NCBI RefSeq assembly: GCF_027943255.1
Contig: NC_072893.1
Coordinates: 131,315,784 to 131,379,783 of the forward strand
Origin: Anastrepha obliqua
Lineage: Eukaryota > Arthropoda > Insecta > Diptera > Tephritidae
DNA: 64,000 nucleotides
Direction: 5' to 3'
Numbering within the stretch: position 1 is the stretch's first letter; each line of letters begins with the position of its first letter. Below the pieces are notes generated by a model that saw only the letters and a list, made by a program, of their open reading frames with translations, was not told the DNA's origin and made no database searches. Of this stretch, positions 53,416 through 63,831 are shown in pieces. The position numbers were made by a program, and so were the translations under genes.

Positions 53416-54478
53416 GGGGTTACATGGGTTTCATTGGGTAAAAAAGGCCTATTTTTTTCTATTGGAAAAATTATTTATTTAATTCAAACTTTTTCCGTCT
53501 TATAGATACATATTTAAATAATTTCTGAAATGTTCAAAAAAAAAAATTAAAACTCCTCCATTGTGACGTCACTTCCGGTGGCCCCTCGAAAAAAGGTGCG
53601 TCCGCGTTGTCCGCATAACTCCTGACAGGATCATCTAACTTTAAAAAACAAAAATAAGTGTTTTAGTTAAGACCATAAACTCGTGCTTGAACGAAGGAAA
53701 GAAAAAAAGTAAAAATTGGAATTTTGGCAGACATTTTTCCAAAAAAATGAAAATGAAACTAACTATGTACATATACAAACTTTTCTTACAACTGTCGCGC
53801 ACGATGACTGATTTCGTTTCATCGCACGCGATAACTTACCAGGACGACCGTAAGTAGAATAAATATAACACGTTAGTTAAATTATTAATTAGTTCAATGT
53901 AATGAATATAGAAAAAGTAAAGTACAGTACAATTAAACTAGTACATTAGTTAGTTTTATCAAGTATGATTTTTAGACGCGTCTTGGATGGTATTCGCACT
54001 AGTACTCCATTCGTTAATTACAAAACTTCTTTTTCGTGGCGTATGTAGGGTTGTTGAAAATGGGGTCAGGGTCGTATTATAGCACAATATTAGTGTTGTG
54101 GTTATTTATTTATGGTGTGACACAACACTTCTTTAAATACTACAATATTTGACGTGAAAATAAATTCCTGGGACGGCATCATTGCGTTCGATGATGATTT
54201 TTAATTCTTCGCGTATAGAAATTTGCGGTAAACTCACCTTCCCTTTGTGACGGCATAAAGTTTCGCCGTGCAAAACAGACATTGTTGGTCTATAGGCCCA
54301 ACGCTATGTGGTTTTACCGAAATGCCGAGGCGTGCGCAACAATACGTTTTTGGTAGCTTTTCCTGGGCCCTTCTAGCGTTCACATTACTGCTTAATCTTA
54401 AAACATAAGACGGCTGCAAATCCATTCTACGCTGAACTACCGCCTGTTGACTTTATTCCAGTCGGTGGTTACACATAC
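53416..54478. other. Non-coding repeat-like DNA right of pB6
   Basis: No gene was seen. 53560-53660 resembles 14340-14440 in wording (GGATCATCTAACTTTAAAAA against AGAATCATCTGAAACTAAAA), so both may belong to one MITE family. A 63-codon minus-strand frame at 54234-54425 has no recognisable motif. Confidence 0.4.
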
Positions 54479-55187
54479 GGGGGGCCTCTTATCAGTGGCT
54501 TCAAAAAAAGTTTTTTTTTCTCAATTTTTTTCGAGGCGAAAAAATCGACACACAGGAATAATCTTTTGCATTTATTTGAAGGCATGATTGAAGAGTAATA
54601 AACAATTTTTTAACCAAATGGCGGCCATATGAGGGATCTCGCACAGCTCCTCGTTACGCGCTAGTAAAACGGCGTGTAAGATTGCGGTCGTAGTTTTCAC
54701 CTGAAACACAAAAAAAAAGTATTGTCTTATTCAGAAGGCTTTCCCGCATATAAAAGACTACTCTTCTAAAAAAATATGAAAAAATTAACATACAATTAAT
54801 TATTGAAAAAGAGTGCTTTTTCGCTATTTTTTTTTCAAAAAAGGTGTTAAATAACATTAAAAAATGTATTTTTTTTTGTATTTTGTTAGTTAATTAGTTG
54901 CTCATTTTAATTATCTTTACATATATTATCGGTTTGGAACGATAACTTTCGTCGTTTTTTTTTAATCCTACACACCATTTTCAAAAACATGGTTTTGAGA
55001 AAACGTGTTTCAAAGTTTTCAGAAGGTAGACAGTATGCTCACACGAGGGACGGTACATAGGCCTGTAACTCCGAAATCACTTTGAATTCCGCTATAAAAT
55101 TGTGAGGGCATATTCTCCTATAATATATCTATCGATTGCAGTAAAAAAAAATTTGATTTTTTGAAGCCGACTGATAAGAGGTCCCCC
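54479..55187. mobile_element. MITE-like element
   Basis: A terminal inverted repeat of about 35 bp: GGGGGCCTCTTATCAGT at the left and GGGGGACCTCTTATCAGT read inward from 55187, both followed by GGCTTCAAAAAA and T-rich DNA. About 709 bp, with no coding capacity. No clear TSD. Confidence 0.65.
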
Positions 55188-55559
55188 TTAAACGCTGTAT
55201 ATCAATATTTCTTTGCTCAATTGTTTGACTTTGTCCAGCGATTTGACGCCTTTTTCGCTCAGCTAAGGCATTTAAGGTCTTCCTTCTTCGCATTGTAATC
55301 TGGGGATAGTAACAAAATGTGAACAAATTTAATTGTAATATAAATTTAACAACTTACTACCTACGTTTGCAATAGCTTTGACTTCAACGGCTTTCAACCT
55401 TTCAAAGGAACAGAAATCAGCTGTTCTTACTGCCATCCAAAAATATGAAAGTCGTATGTATGTATGTACATACATCCGTAAAATTATCATGTCAATAATC
55501 AGTAAATCAGCTGTCAATCAAAATTAATATGCGCTTGCCCTGCCATCTCCAAAAAGTTT
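55188..55559. other. Unassigned stretch
   Basis: No gene was assigned. A minus-strand phrase RRRKTLNALAERKRRQIAGQ at about 55220-55290 is basic but too short to place. Confidence 0.35.
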
Positions 55560-55735
55560 AGTTATTGGTTCTCTTTTTATATAAAAATAATTTTAAAATG
55601 AGTTATTTATCAGTTAATCAATATTCAACTAAATCGTTGATGTCACTACTTCCCCATAATGTGTGGTGGGCGTTTGCGTCACATCCCATCAAGAGTGAGG
55701 TCAATTGTGATCCCAAAACCAAATAACCCTTACCT
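55560..55735 (+). repeat. Solitary diverged satellite monomer
   Basis: Matches the type-B satellite of 33242-44330: TCAGTTAATCAATATTCAAC, CTACTTCCCCATAATGTGTG and GGTGGGCGTTTGCGTCACAT. The piggyBac-like module is decayed (GTGAGGTCAATTGTGATCCC). It lies about 11 kb from the main array. 55736-55919 holds nothing recognisable. Confidence 0.85.
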
Positions 55736-56036
55736 GTTATATAGAAAACAGTATGATATTGAAAACGTTGCGAAGCAGGTTTGCGACTCAAGTAAATGTA
55801 ACTGAACTGGCATATAATCCAGTTTTGTGTTTACTCTTTCTGTATCTCCTTATTTAAATATTTAACATATAATTAAGTCATGTTTCCGTATCTCGAAGGA
55901 CCATGTTTAGGGGTACCCCTTAACCCTTTCAATACGATTTTTGGCCAGTGAAGGTACTTCTGTATAATTGAACTAAATGTGCTGTAAATAAGTAAAGGAA
56001 ACTATTTACATAATTTCAGATATTTTAGAAAATATG

Positions 56037-57020
56037 CAGTGGGGAGCAAAACTGAGTACATGTTCGAGGACTTTGCACAAAAATGCCCACAGAATGAAAA
56101 CGATCAAAGCAAATGAAACAATATTTATTTCTTTATTCAATAACAAATAATTAACAAAATTTCATAATTAAACAAAAAAAAAAGAATATTCCATAAACCG
56201 TACAAAAATAAAAAATGAATGGTACTCGTATGTACTCAGTTTTGCACTTTTTGAAAGTGCAATTTTGTTGGCTTTTTTTAATACTTGGTCCATAGACCTT
56301 TATTTTTTATGACTGAAAGAATACGTCTAGGCATACTTTGTACCAAATTATGCAAAATGTCTTAATTTGCTTGCATTCATGAGTTTATTCTCAATCGGAT
56401 TGAGGTCGGGACTTTGTGGGGGCCACTCCATCAACTTAAAACTTTGAGTCGTAAGCCATTCCTTAACCACCTTTGCTGTATGCTTGGGGTCTCCGTGCTG
56501 CTGAAATGTAAGTTCAGCTGACTGATATGCGCATACGTTCACAAAGCTGGTAAGATGGGTTTGAAGAATACTCAGGTAGTCCTCCTTTTTCATTATGCCA
56601 TCTATTTTTACTAAGGGACCAAGCTTCCACCACGTAAAGCAACCCCACGCCATAACATTGCTGCCTCCGTGCTTGACGGTTTCCTTTATATGGCGTCTTT
56701 GCAATGATTCGCCTGGACCCTTCCAGCAATATTGCTTCCCGTCGGCCTGGTAGCGGTTAAATTTTGACTCATCTGCATTCGGCGATAACATAGCTAAAAA
56801 TAGAAATGTGCAAAACTGAGTACATGCGAGTTGTTTTTGTTTTTCATTTTCTTTTTCATCATTCTTTTGATTTTTTATTTCTCTTTCACTGAAATGTATT
56901 CTGAATTGATACAGAAAAATTAAAAAAAAAAAACATTGTTTCATTTGCTTTGATCGTTTTCATTCTGAGGGCATTTTTGTACAAAGTCTTCGAACATGTA
57001 CTCAGTTTTGCTCCCCACTG
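56037..57020 (-). mobile_element. Deleted Tc1-like element with long TIRs
   Basis: TIRs of about 85 bp: CAGTGGGGAGCAAAACTGAG at 56037 and its inverted copy ending at 57020, continuing through GTACATGTTCGA and ATGAAAACGATCAAAGCAAA. The right flank is TA but the left flank is TG, so the TSD is imperfect. The phrase CAAAACTGAGTACATG also occurs internally near 56815. Confidence 0.88.
56348..56800 (-). pseudogene. Tc1-like transposase fragment, catalytic part
   Basis: Minus-strand reading from about 56795: ADESKFNRYQADGKQYCW (first Asp), ETVKHGGSNVMAWGCFTWWK, MKKEDYLSILQTHLTSF, FQQHGDPKHTAKVVKEWL and WPPQSPDLNPIENKL. The second catalytic Asp is replaced by His (QQHGD in place of QQDGD). The N-terminal DNA-binding half is deleted, and the open frame upstream of 56800 is non-homologous. 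Confidence 0.82.
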
Positions 57021-57051
57021 TAGTTTTTGAAAAAATACCTTGGGACACATA

Positions 57052-58584
57052 CAGCAATGGACACGTAAATGGCACATTTTTTAAAGCCAACTTTGATATG
57101 CTATACTAACGTCAGTTAAAAAAAAAAACGAACGGGTATTTGCTTCTTTATAAAGATTTATTTCTTATATTCAACGATAACACAAAACAAATATTGAATT
57201 CAATTTGAACACCAAAAAATTTAAAAATTCTGAAAAAGTAACAGAATTTGTTGGACACATAAATGGCACAACCTTAAAAAATTAAAGAAAATCTAGTTAA
57301 AAGAATATTTTTTTCTTGTTTTTTTTTTTTCACAAACCTTGCAAGTTATTAATATTTTGTGCTGTAGCCTTTGTTTTTAATTACTGCTTCACCTGCGACT
57401 CATACTTTCTACGAGTTCTTGACACTTGTTGTTAGGTATGGAGTACCATGATTCCTGAACGGCAGACCAAAGATCATCCAAATTTTTATAGTTTTTCCTT
57501 GCCACTTCAATCATCAGTTTTTTCCGTACTAAACCAACTCTTTACTAGTTTGGAGGAGTGTTTGAGGTCATTGTCTTGCATAAAACACAATTTAATGGGC
57601 ATATTTTCAAAGGCATAATGTTCCATGTGGTTTTTTTTAAATATTTAAGTGCTGAAACTTGTCCATTTTACCATCAATTCGAACGAGTGGGCCTATTCCG
57701 TGCCAAGAAAATGCACCCCACACCATATTTCCGCCACCGTGTTTGACCGTCTTCTGGGTGAACCTAGGATTACATTTTTGGCATATCGGTCGGTGTACAA
57801 ATATTCTCCCATCTGGTCCTATCCTGTTGATTGTGGTTTCGTCACTCCACAGCACGTTTTTCCAAAAATTTAGACTTTTTCCTTCATTGGTTCTTGTCGA
57901 AAGATAGCCGTTTCGAAATATTTTTCTTAGACAGAAGTGGTTTTTTCCTGGAAATGCGTCCAAACAAGTTTGCCTCGTTTAACCGCCTTCTAACAAGCCG
58001 AGAGGATATTTCTGTGTCCAATGAGTGACTAATATCGGATGCTATCTGCCGCGATGACATAAAAGGATCAACTTTCACCATCCTTATAATGGCAGCATCC
58101 GTTCCCGCATCGGTCTTTCGTGGTCTTGGCTTCCGAGTTTTGCCTTTTGTCAGTATTTCGGGGTTACCAGCAACTGAATTAATTGCATTGTATACTTTTT
58201 TTCGTGAACAGCTCAACATTTTAGCCATTTCTGCAACTTTTTTCCCTGCTTAATGCATTTGCCATATGACCCTTCTTTCTTCAATTGTTGTGTGTTACCT
58301 GACCCCATTTTGTGTTAATTTTTTTCCAAACACTTTAAATAATAAAAATTGTCTAACTAAACAAAATATTGTACACATCTAGTGCAGGTTGCGTCTTTAC
58401 TGCATATAAAAGCAAACTGTGCCATTTATGTGTCCACTTATAATCAGCGATGTTTACAAAAAAAAAACGGATAACGGTAAACAACAAACCAGACAAAACG
58501 GTGCATTTAGGCGCCATAAGTTGGAGTATTATGTTTCACATTGCGTTCATATGAAATTTTGTGCCATTTGCGTGTCCATAGCTG
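57052..58584 (-). mobile_element. Tc1-like element with IR/DR termini
   Basis: Ends CAGCAATGGACACGTAAATG (57052) and, read inward from 58584, CAGCTATGGACACGCAAATG, flanked by TA (57050-57051 and 58585-58586). A second copy of the core, GGACACATAAATGGCACA, lies about 200 bp inside each end (57255-57272 and, inverted, 58413-58436). Confidence 0.9.
57430..58308 (-). pseudogene. Tc1-like transposase, decayed
   Basis: Start near 58308 (MGSGNTQQLKKEGSYGKC, then stops). HTH MAKMLSCSRKKVYNAINSVA, second HTH RMVKVDPFMSSRQIASDISH and RRRLNEANLFGRISRKKPLL. After a frameshift near 57900: VLWSDETTINRIGPDGRIFV (first Asp) and VKHGGGNMVWGAFSWHGIGP. The following catalytic Asp/Glu region at 57500-57600 is degraded with stops. 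The C-terminal LDDLWSAVQESWYSIPNN is still readable near 57470. Confidence 0.85.
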
Positions 58585-58700
58585 TATGTCCCAGCAGTAG
58601 TTTAATTATGGGATAAATATGTATATCCCAGCGGTAAATAATCAGAACACAAATTTAGGTATTCAAGAGTAAAAAAAAGTAGCGTGTTTGATACCTTCGA

Positions 58701-59490
58701 TTAACTCTGTCTTTGTACTATACTACTTTCCGGACTCATACACTTTCCTGACCAACCATCCCCAGACGTTTTCAATGATGTTAAGGTCGGGTGAGTATGG
58801 TGGCCACTCCATGAGATCAACTTTTTGGATTGGGCGGGATGAATTGGAGCATTATCATGCTGGAAAGTCCACTGCGGGATTTGAAAAAGGTTTTGGAAAT
58901 GCGGAAAAGCCGTTTTTAACACGGAGTTGTAGTCCTGTGCGTTCATGCGCGATGTCAAAAATTGAAGCTCGCAAGTGCCGTAGTACGATATTGCTCCCCA
59001 CACCATAACCATATGGCGGAAGAAAAGATCCACCAGCACTCATGCATGTTATAACAGTAATGAGTGATCCGCGTTCTGCGGAAGTCATGGCCCCTATCTG
59101 TCTTTTTCCTTTCTGCGCAATAACTTTTGGTTGTCGAGACTGCACTATAGACAAACCCGTTTCGTCGACGTTCCAAATGCGCGTGGCCATTTGGAAGGCC
59201 AGGGAACGCAAATCCAATCCCGTGAGCCCCCAAAATCGAGACTCCATCTACAAAGAGTATTTAACCAATTCTTGTTCGATTTCTTGGGTGAAAACTGGCT
59301 TACTACCAAACTTTGGTGAAAGTAACTCCTCAGCCGGTGTCTCGCTTTTAGCCTTGAGCTGCAGTGTGGTGTGCGAGACTTCAAATGTTTTTGAGGCCAG
59401 CAAAATACCCATTTCTTCGTTTTTCACAGCTGCAATGGCCTTGCGCATGCTTTCCACATCCCATTGCCTTCGTACTCCTTTTTTATTCAT
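58701..59490 (-). pseudogene. Chimeric pogo-like / Tc1-like transposase remnant
   Basis: The N-terminal half is pogo/Tigger-like: a psq-type HTH from 59490 (RQWDVESMRKAIAAVKNEEM, SKTFEVSHTTLQ) and the catalytic block RIWNVDETGLSIVQSRQPKV, ITCMSAGGSFLPP to about 59000. There the reading passes to a Tc1-like catalytic domain in another frame: VMVWGAISYYGTCELQF, NAQDYNSVLKTAF and [18 protein letters not shown] (second Asp), ending near 58701. CENP-B-type DNA-binding and the third acidic residue are missing. It may be an insertion of one element in the other or a rearrangement junction. No TIRs were seen. Confidence 0.75.
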
Positions 59491-59752
59491 TATTACACTC
59501 TACCATACTAACCGGTCGCAAGTATTAGACTATTTTTTCATTTCTGATTTTTTTTTTAAATAAAAACCTTGTAAAGTTTATAACTCTGAAATAATTAAAT
59601 GAGATGTATATTATGCAATTGGAAGATAACTATGTTTCTGCGACTCTTGTATAAGCGTATAAAACCGTTTCTGCTACACCGTCTTTATAAGTCGACCATA
59701 CGCAACCACGTGTTTTGAGCAATTGAAAGAAAACTACACAGCTGCCAAAGCT

Positions 59753-59887
59753 TTTCATTCTCTCTTTCTTAATTTAACAGCTGATTCGGTAGGCGACGTT
59801 GCCCCAGTGCAAAGCTGTAATTTTTTTTCATTCTGTATTTCTTAATTTAACAGCTGATTCGGTAGGCGGCGTTACCACAGTGCAAAT
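59753..59887. repeat. Tandem duplication of about 74 bp
   Basis: TTTCATTCT...TTTCTTAATTTAACAGCTGA, continuing through TTCGGTAGGCG and CAGTGCAAA, occurs at 59753-59812 and again at 59827-59887 with a few differences. No coding content. Confidence 0.85.
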
Positions 59888-60122
59888 AGTTTATGAGAAA
59901 AGCAGGTGTACCATATTAGCTGCCTATAGCATAATACCCGACTTTACTCTATATCAAGTACAATCTAGTTAGATTATGCTAACCGAAGCACGTGTTGTGA
60001 AGTACTGACACCAACCTCCGGTTTAATCCCATCTCAGCGCTTTTAAAACGAATATTTTTCGGTCCAGTAATTTTTGAACATTCTCTGGGACTTATATATC
60101 CGCGCAGTATTGAAAGGGTTAA

Positions 60123-60393
60123 CTGAGGGGACAGAGTCTCACGATTCCTCCTAGTCGCCATTTTTCATTTTCTGCTGTTTTATACTCGGAAAAATATTTC
60201 AAAGCATTAAAGACGTCGTTTTTCAAACTCTGATTGTAGAGGTGATAGTAAAATTGTTATATATGTAGAGGTGATAGTAAAATTGTCACCATTCTTTCTT
60301 TTAAATAAATAGACACGCCGAAAATCGTAATAAATCAATGCACGGAAATTTTCACGAGTTAGTTTCACGAGCGAATTGTTCCGTTGCGGAAAA
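60123..60393. other. Non-coding stretch before Harbinger fragment
   Basis: Includes a tandem repeat GTAGAGGTGATAGTAAAATTG at about 60235 and 60265. It may hold the promoter end of the Harbinger-like element, but no TIR was found. Confidence 0.4.
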
Positions 60394-60651
60394 ATGGCGA
60401 GTGGAATAGCAGTTAAAATAAACTCGTCTTCAGATGAGCAATTGTTTCTAAATGGAAAAGTTGTTTTTCTTATAGGTAAAACTAAAAGAAACAAAGTAAT
60501 TCATGAAACAAATGTATCTAAGAAAATTTTTAGAGAGTTTTGCCACTCATATGAAGAGTTACGGCAAGACGAACAGATTTTTTTCGAATATTCAAGGATG
60601 TCTATTTATATGTTTGCTTATATTTTGCCATTTTTGACATTTTACAATTGA
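60394..60651 (+). pseudogene. PIF/Harbinger nuclease, N-terminal fragment
   Basis: ATG at 60394: MASGIAVKINSSSDEQLFLN, then REFCHSYEELRQDEQIFFEY and SRMSIYMFAYIL, ending at a TGA at 60651. This is the conserved N-terminal signature of HARBI1-type nucleases (REFxxLxxELRxDExxFFxYxRMSxxxFxxIL). No DDE core follows in 60652-61500, so it is truncated. Confidence 0.72.
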
Positions 60652-61500
60652 GCCATTTGATGAAAAACGAGGTGCAATATCTAATACACCCAAAAAGTAA
60701 AAATTTAATACAATTTAAAATTTTTATTAGTTACTACCATCTTACAAGTAGGTAAAATTATTATCCGTCCGCTACCCCACATGCAGTATATTACTTATGA
60801 TGTATAAGTCTGCATGTCTCTTCAATTCTTGAGTTAAGTTGTAGTCCTTCATATTGTTGTGAATTTAGAAGCTACGCGAATCTACTGGCAACAATCGTGA
60901 ACGGATAACATACTAAAATAAAAACATGATAACAATGGTGTAGGCCAGTCGTTGTAATCCCGGTTTACCTTAGGCTACTAAGAAGCCTTTGCACTATAAT
61001 CGTAGGAAGAGTTTTTTTCAAACACTTGCGGTATTTAACCTTCTCCTTACTTATATTACAGGAATATTTTTGCGCAGACTTTTTTCGCGAATCCTTACCT
61101 GGAATTTTCAGGACACTAATCGTAGCTTACTTCAAGACTTTTACTCGAGCGCCAGTTAATAATAATTTAATTTTGGGTCGCGTGCTGTATCAACGACAGC
61201 AATCACCGTCTTTATTCAGAAATAAATAAATAAAGACTGACCAAAGATTTTACAACTGTTAGATAAAGAGACATAACATAATTAATACACCAAAAAAATT
61301 GTAGTAGTGCTTTTACTCTTTATGAGTTTCTAGATTTAGTTTATGGTAAAAGATTTCTAAAACATTTGAGTTGTGTCTTTTGGTTTAGTGTGCGATACAT
61401 AACTGGTGCATGCATTTGTATGTTTGTAACTTAATCTATGCGTGTTTTTTTATTAGGTGGATGGTCTTTGTACAAGATTATTTTGCAAAATATTTAAATA
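60652..61500. other. Unassigned stretch
   Basis: No coding homology was seen. The plus-strand frame at 61026-61229 has no recognisable motif. Confidence 0.4.
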
Positions 61501-61990
61501 TTGATATTTGTACATAATTCCTTCGGCAAAGAGCATTTTACCAACACCAGCAGCGGAGTAAGTGGCCCAGACCTTTATGTGGCTGCCACCATATTTAACT
61601 GTCGGTCGCAAATACCTATAAACCTTTTATTAGGTTTTGACCAAACGTTTACTCTACCATCTGACCCGAAAATGTGTCATTTGCTTTCATCCGAGAATAT
61701 CACGTCCTTCCATAATGACAAATCATTCAAAATGAAACTGTGAGCAAACGATTTCTTTCGCGCAATTCTATCATGTCGTCTAATCCTTTTGAAGGACTAG
61801 GGATGGTCTCGTCGTTACAGTTCATATTAAAGTGTTTTTCCATCATATCACTTAATTTCGGTGCATTCAACCATGGGCCAATCTTGGTAGGCTTGACAAT
61901 CCATCGTTCTTGTCGTTCGTTGAACAGCTTATTTATGACTTTTTATTTTTAAATCGGCAAGTGGTGTTTTGCTTTTCTGTTCGGATTTTG
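61501..61990 (-). pseudogene. Tc1-like transposase remnant
   Basis: The minus strand reads ERWIVKPTKIGPWLNAPKLS (second HTH entry, compare RWIVRKV...SAPKL), then with frame changes LWKDVIFSDESK near 61690 (first catalytic Asp), FGSDGRVNVWSKPNKRF and a broken VKYGGSHIKVW-like block near 61590. It ends around 61505. Several frameshifts and stops. No TIRs. Confidence 0.65.
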
Positions 61991-62079
61991 TTAACAAATT
62001 TTGCTATTTCTCTTTCGAGATTTTCCATTTTTATAATGCTCAGTAATTAAATTTCGCATCTTAATCGTAGTATGGCGGC

Positions 62080-62262
62080 TTATCTTGAACTAAGAACTAA
62101 ACACTTAAATGAATTCTTGATGAATTGTGCGTCGTCTTGATGAAACAAAAATTTTTTTCTTTGCCATATACGGACGTTTCTTTGTAATTTCGGTCTTCTA
62201 ACGTTCCAGTAACGCAATACACTATTCAATGTTGTTAGTATTCCCCTTCTCAAGATAGTCAA
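62080..62262 (-). pseudogene. Mariner-like transposase scrap
   Basis: Sixty codons with RYWNVRRPKLQRNVR and KKFLFHQDDAQFIKNSF, resembling the mariner block RPxLxxKKxxFHQDNAxxH that contains the second catalytic Asp. Too short for subfamily placement. Confidence 0.45.
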
Positions 62263-62850
62263 CGAATACTAACATACGCAAACTGAACAAAGTAGCAGAA
62301 GATTTTGAAAAACTTCCGTTACCTATCGCAGCTTTGCTAAGATGGACCATAGATTTTTCTCCTACTTTGTTTAATGTCTATTTTTATGAAGAACGGTAAT
62401 TTTGCTAAAAACCTTTTTATTTTATTACTTGTAATTTAAATAAAGGGAACTTGACAAATTTGGCATTTCTTTCATAGTGGTGCGAGGTTCTCTTTTTTGT
62501 ATTCTCTCTCAAGCTTTATTATTGCAAACAATTAACATTTATGGACAATACTTTTCCAGCGAACAGAGTAAAATTTTGGCAATTCCAAAAACAATGTTAG
62601 CTCCATTTCGCTCGCCTAACAGAAAATATTATGTTTGCGTATAAGGGTGCGAGCAGAGTGAGCGCTGATGCCGAGCGGAGCCGACCCGAGTTTATTGACG
62701 CTTATTTTCATGCGAGAAGAAAATTTGTACGAGTATATAACACAGTGAATGCGAGAATCAGCGCTGAAATTCTGTTTATTCCATGTGTTTTGCGGTTATG
62801 TCATTTAGTTTTGTTGTTCATTTGTGTTTATAAAATTGCTGTACACGGTA
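62263..62850. other. Unassigned stretch before the second Harbinger fragment
   Basis: No gene was seen. 62635-62770 is unusually rich in GAGCG/GCGAG motifs for this AT-rich window and could be the promoter or terminal part of the Harbinger element. Confidence 0.4.
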
Positions 62851-63145
62851 ATGGACTCATCTGATGAAGAGTATTTTGCTTCTCCTAGTGTGATTAATGC
62901 AGTTATTAACACAAGCGTTTGGAAAACATCCAATTACACTAAAAAGGAATGAATTTGGTGAATTTCATCATTTATATAATGATTTAAGAAAATATCCAGC
63001 TAAATTTCAACAATATACCCGGATGAGAATTGAAACATTTGATTACATTCTGGACAAGATAGGTGTGAAAGTAAACAAAAAGTGGACAAATTTTATTAAG
63101 GTGCCAGTAACTTCTTGCGAAAGATTGATAGTGACTCTGAGGTAA
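62851..63145 (+). pseudogene. PIF/Harbinger nuclease, first exon
   Basis: ATG at 62851 begins MDSSDEEYFASPSVINAVIN. A frame change near 62900 gives FGKHPITLKRNEFGEFHHLY, NDLRKYPAKFQQYTRMRIET and FDYILDKIGVKVNKKWTNF, then VPVTSCERLIVTLR. A plausible splice donor follows (CTCTGAG|GTAAAA at about 63139). The DDE core exon is not found downstream, where a convergent MADF-type gene begins. Harbinger elements normally encode a nuclease plus a Myb/MADF DNA-binding partner. Confidence 0.75.
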
Positions 63146-63200
63146 AATAATTCTTTAATACTTTGTTTAATTGAATTATATTTCATGTAATAATTTGTAT

Positions 63201-63831
63201 TTATAAAAACCTATTTATGTATCGAGTCATTGTAATAAATTGGCGTCCTCTTTGCTGTTTGTATTTGGTCCAATAATGGCTCAATTCCAATTTGTATGGA
63301 GGCAAATGATGAAGTGGTTGTTCATTTGTGATTTCAATTGGCACAAATGTGCTGGACTGAAAATGTCCTGATGTGCTCAAATCAATTGAGTACACGTTCT
63401 CAGGCCTCATCTTCGTCCAAGACTTTTTTTTTCTGAATTTCTTTTTTCAAGCAAAAGTAATTTTTTTTCTATTTCTAACAGTTCGGCACTGCTGCTCTTC
63501 GCAGTCCGTTTCCTCTTTGGCCATGATTCAGGGTTTGTTTCAAAGCTTTCATAAATTTCCTCATTTTTCTCAACTTGTGATGTGTTGTGGACGTCTTCAT
63601 TTTCATACTCCTCCCCCTCACTATTTTTAAATTTCCCTGACTTTAAATTTCCACTTAAATTTCTATATTTCATCTGAACCTTTAAAAAAAGGAGAGACTG
63701 GAAGTATGGCCAAGTTGAAGTGATTTGTGATGCAGTGTCACCAGCATCACCAGACTTTGGTATTGGAAACTTCCTCAGTTCACTCCGGAATTGGTCGCGC
63801 AAATATTTCCATTTTTTCTTGAAATCTTCCT
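63201..63831 (-). pseudogene. MADF-type DNA-binding protein, probable Harbinger accessory gene
   Basis: The last exon starts after a splice acceptor (TTTTTTCAG at about 63832) with EDFKKKWKYLRDQFRSELRK, ITSTWPYFQSLLFLKVQMKY (second half of a MADF domain), a linker rich in Asn/Glu, the basic KRKRTAKSSSAELLEIEKKL and, after a frameshift in an A-run near 63430, the tail STSGHFQSSTFVPIEITNEQ, YKLELSHYWTKYKQQ, ending at 63201. The first MADF exon should lie to the right of 63850 or beyond the window. It converges on the nuclease fragment. It could instead be a decayed host MADF gene, but the position favours a transposon origin. Confidence 0.65.

Larger units (their letters stand above)
55920..60122. 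mobile_element. Non-autonomous piggyBac-type element pB7 filled with Tc1/pogo insertions
   Basis: TTAA at 55920-55923 and 60119-60122, with TIRs CCCTTTCAATACG and, from the right, CCCTTTCAATACTG (12 bp identical). No piggyBac transposase sequence was seen inside. The interior holds two Tc1 elements with their own TIRs and a pogo/Tc1 chimera, so the original element was probably a MITE of under 2 kb. 59491-60106 is non-coding. Confidence 0.7.

Noticed and set aside
54234..54425. A 63-codon minus-strand frame with four Cys
   Set aside because: No recognisable spacing or family. Too short to support a gene call.
53412..55923. A possible TTAA-flanked element from TTAAGGGGTTACATGGG to GGGGTACCCCTTAA
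   Set aside because: The two ends agree over only a few bases beyond GGGG, and the interior contains an independent MITE and a satellite monomer. The evidence is too weak.
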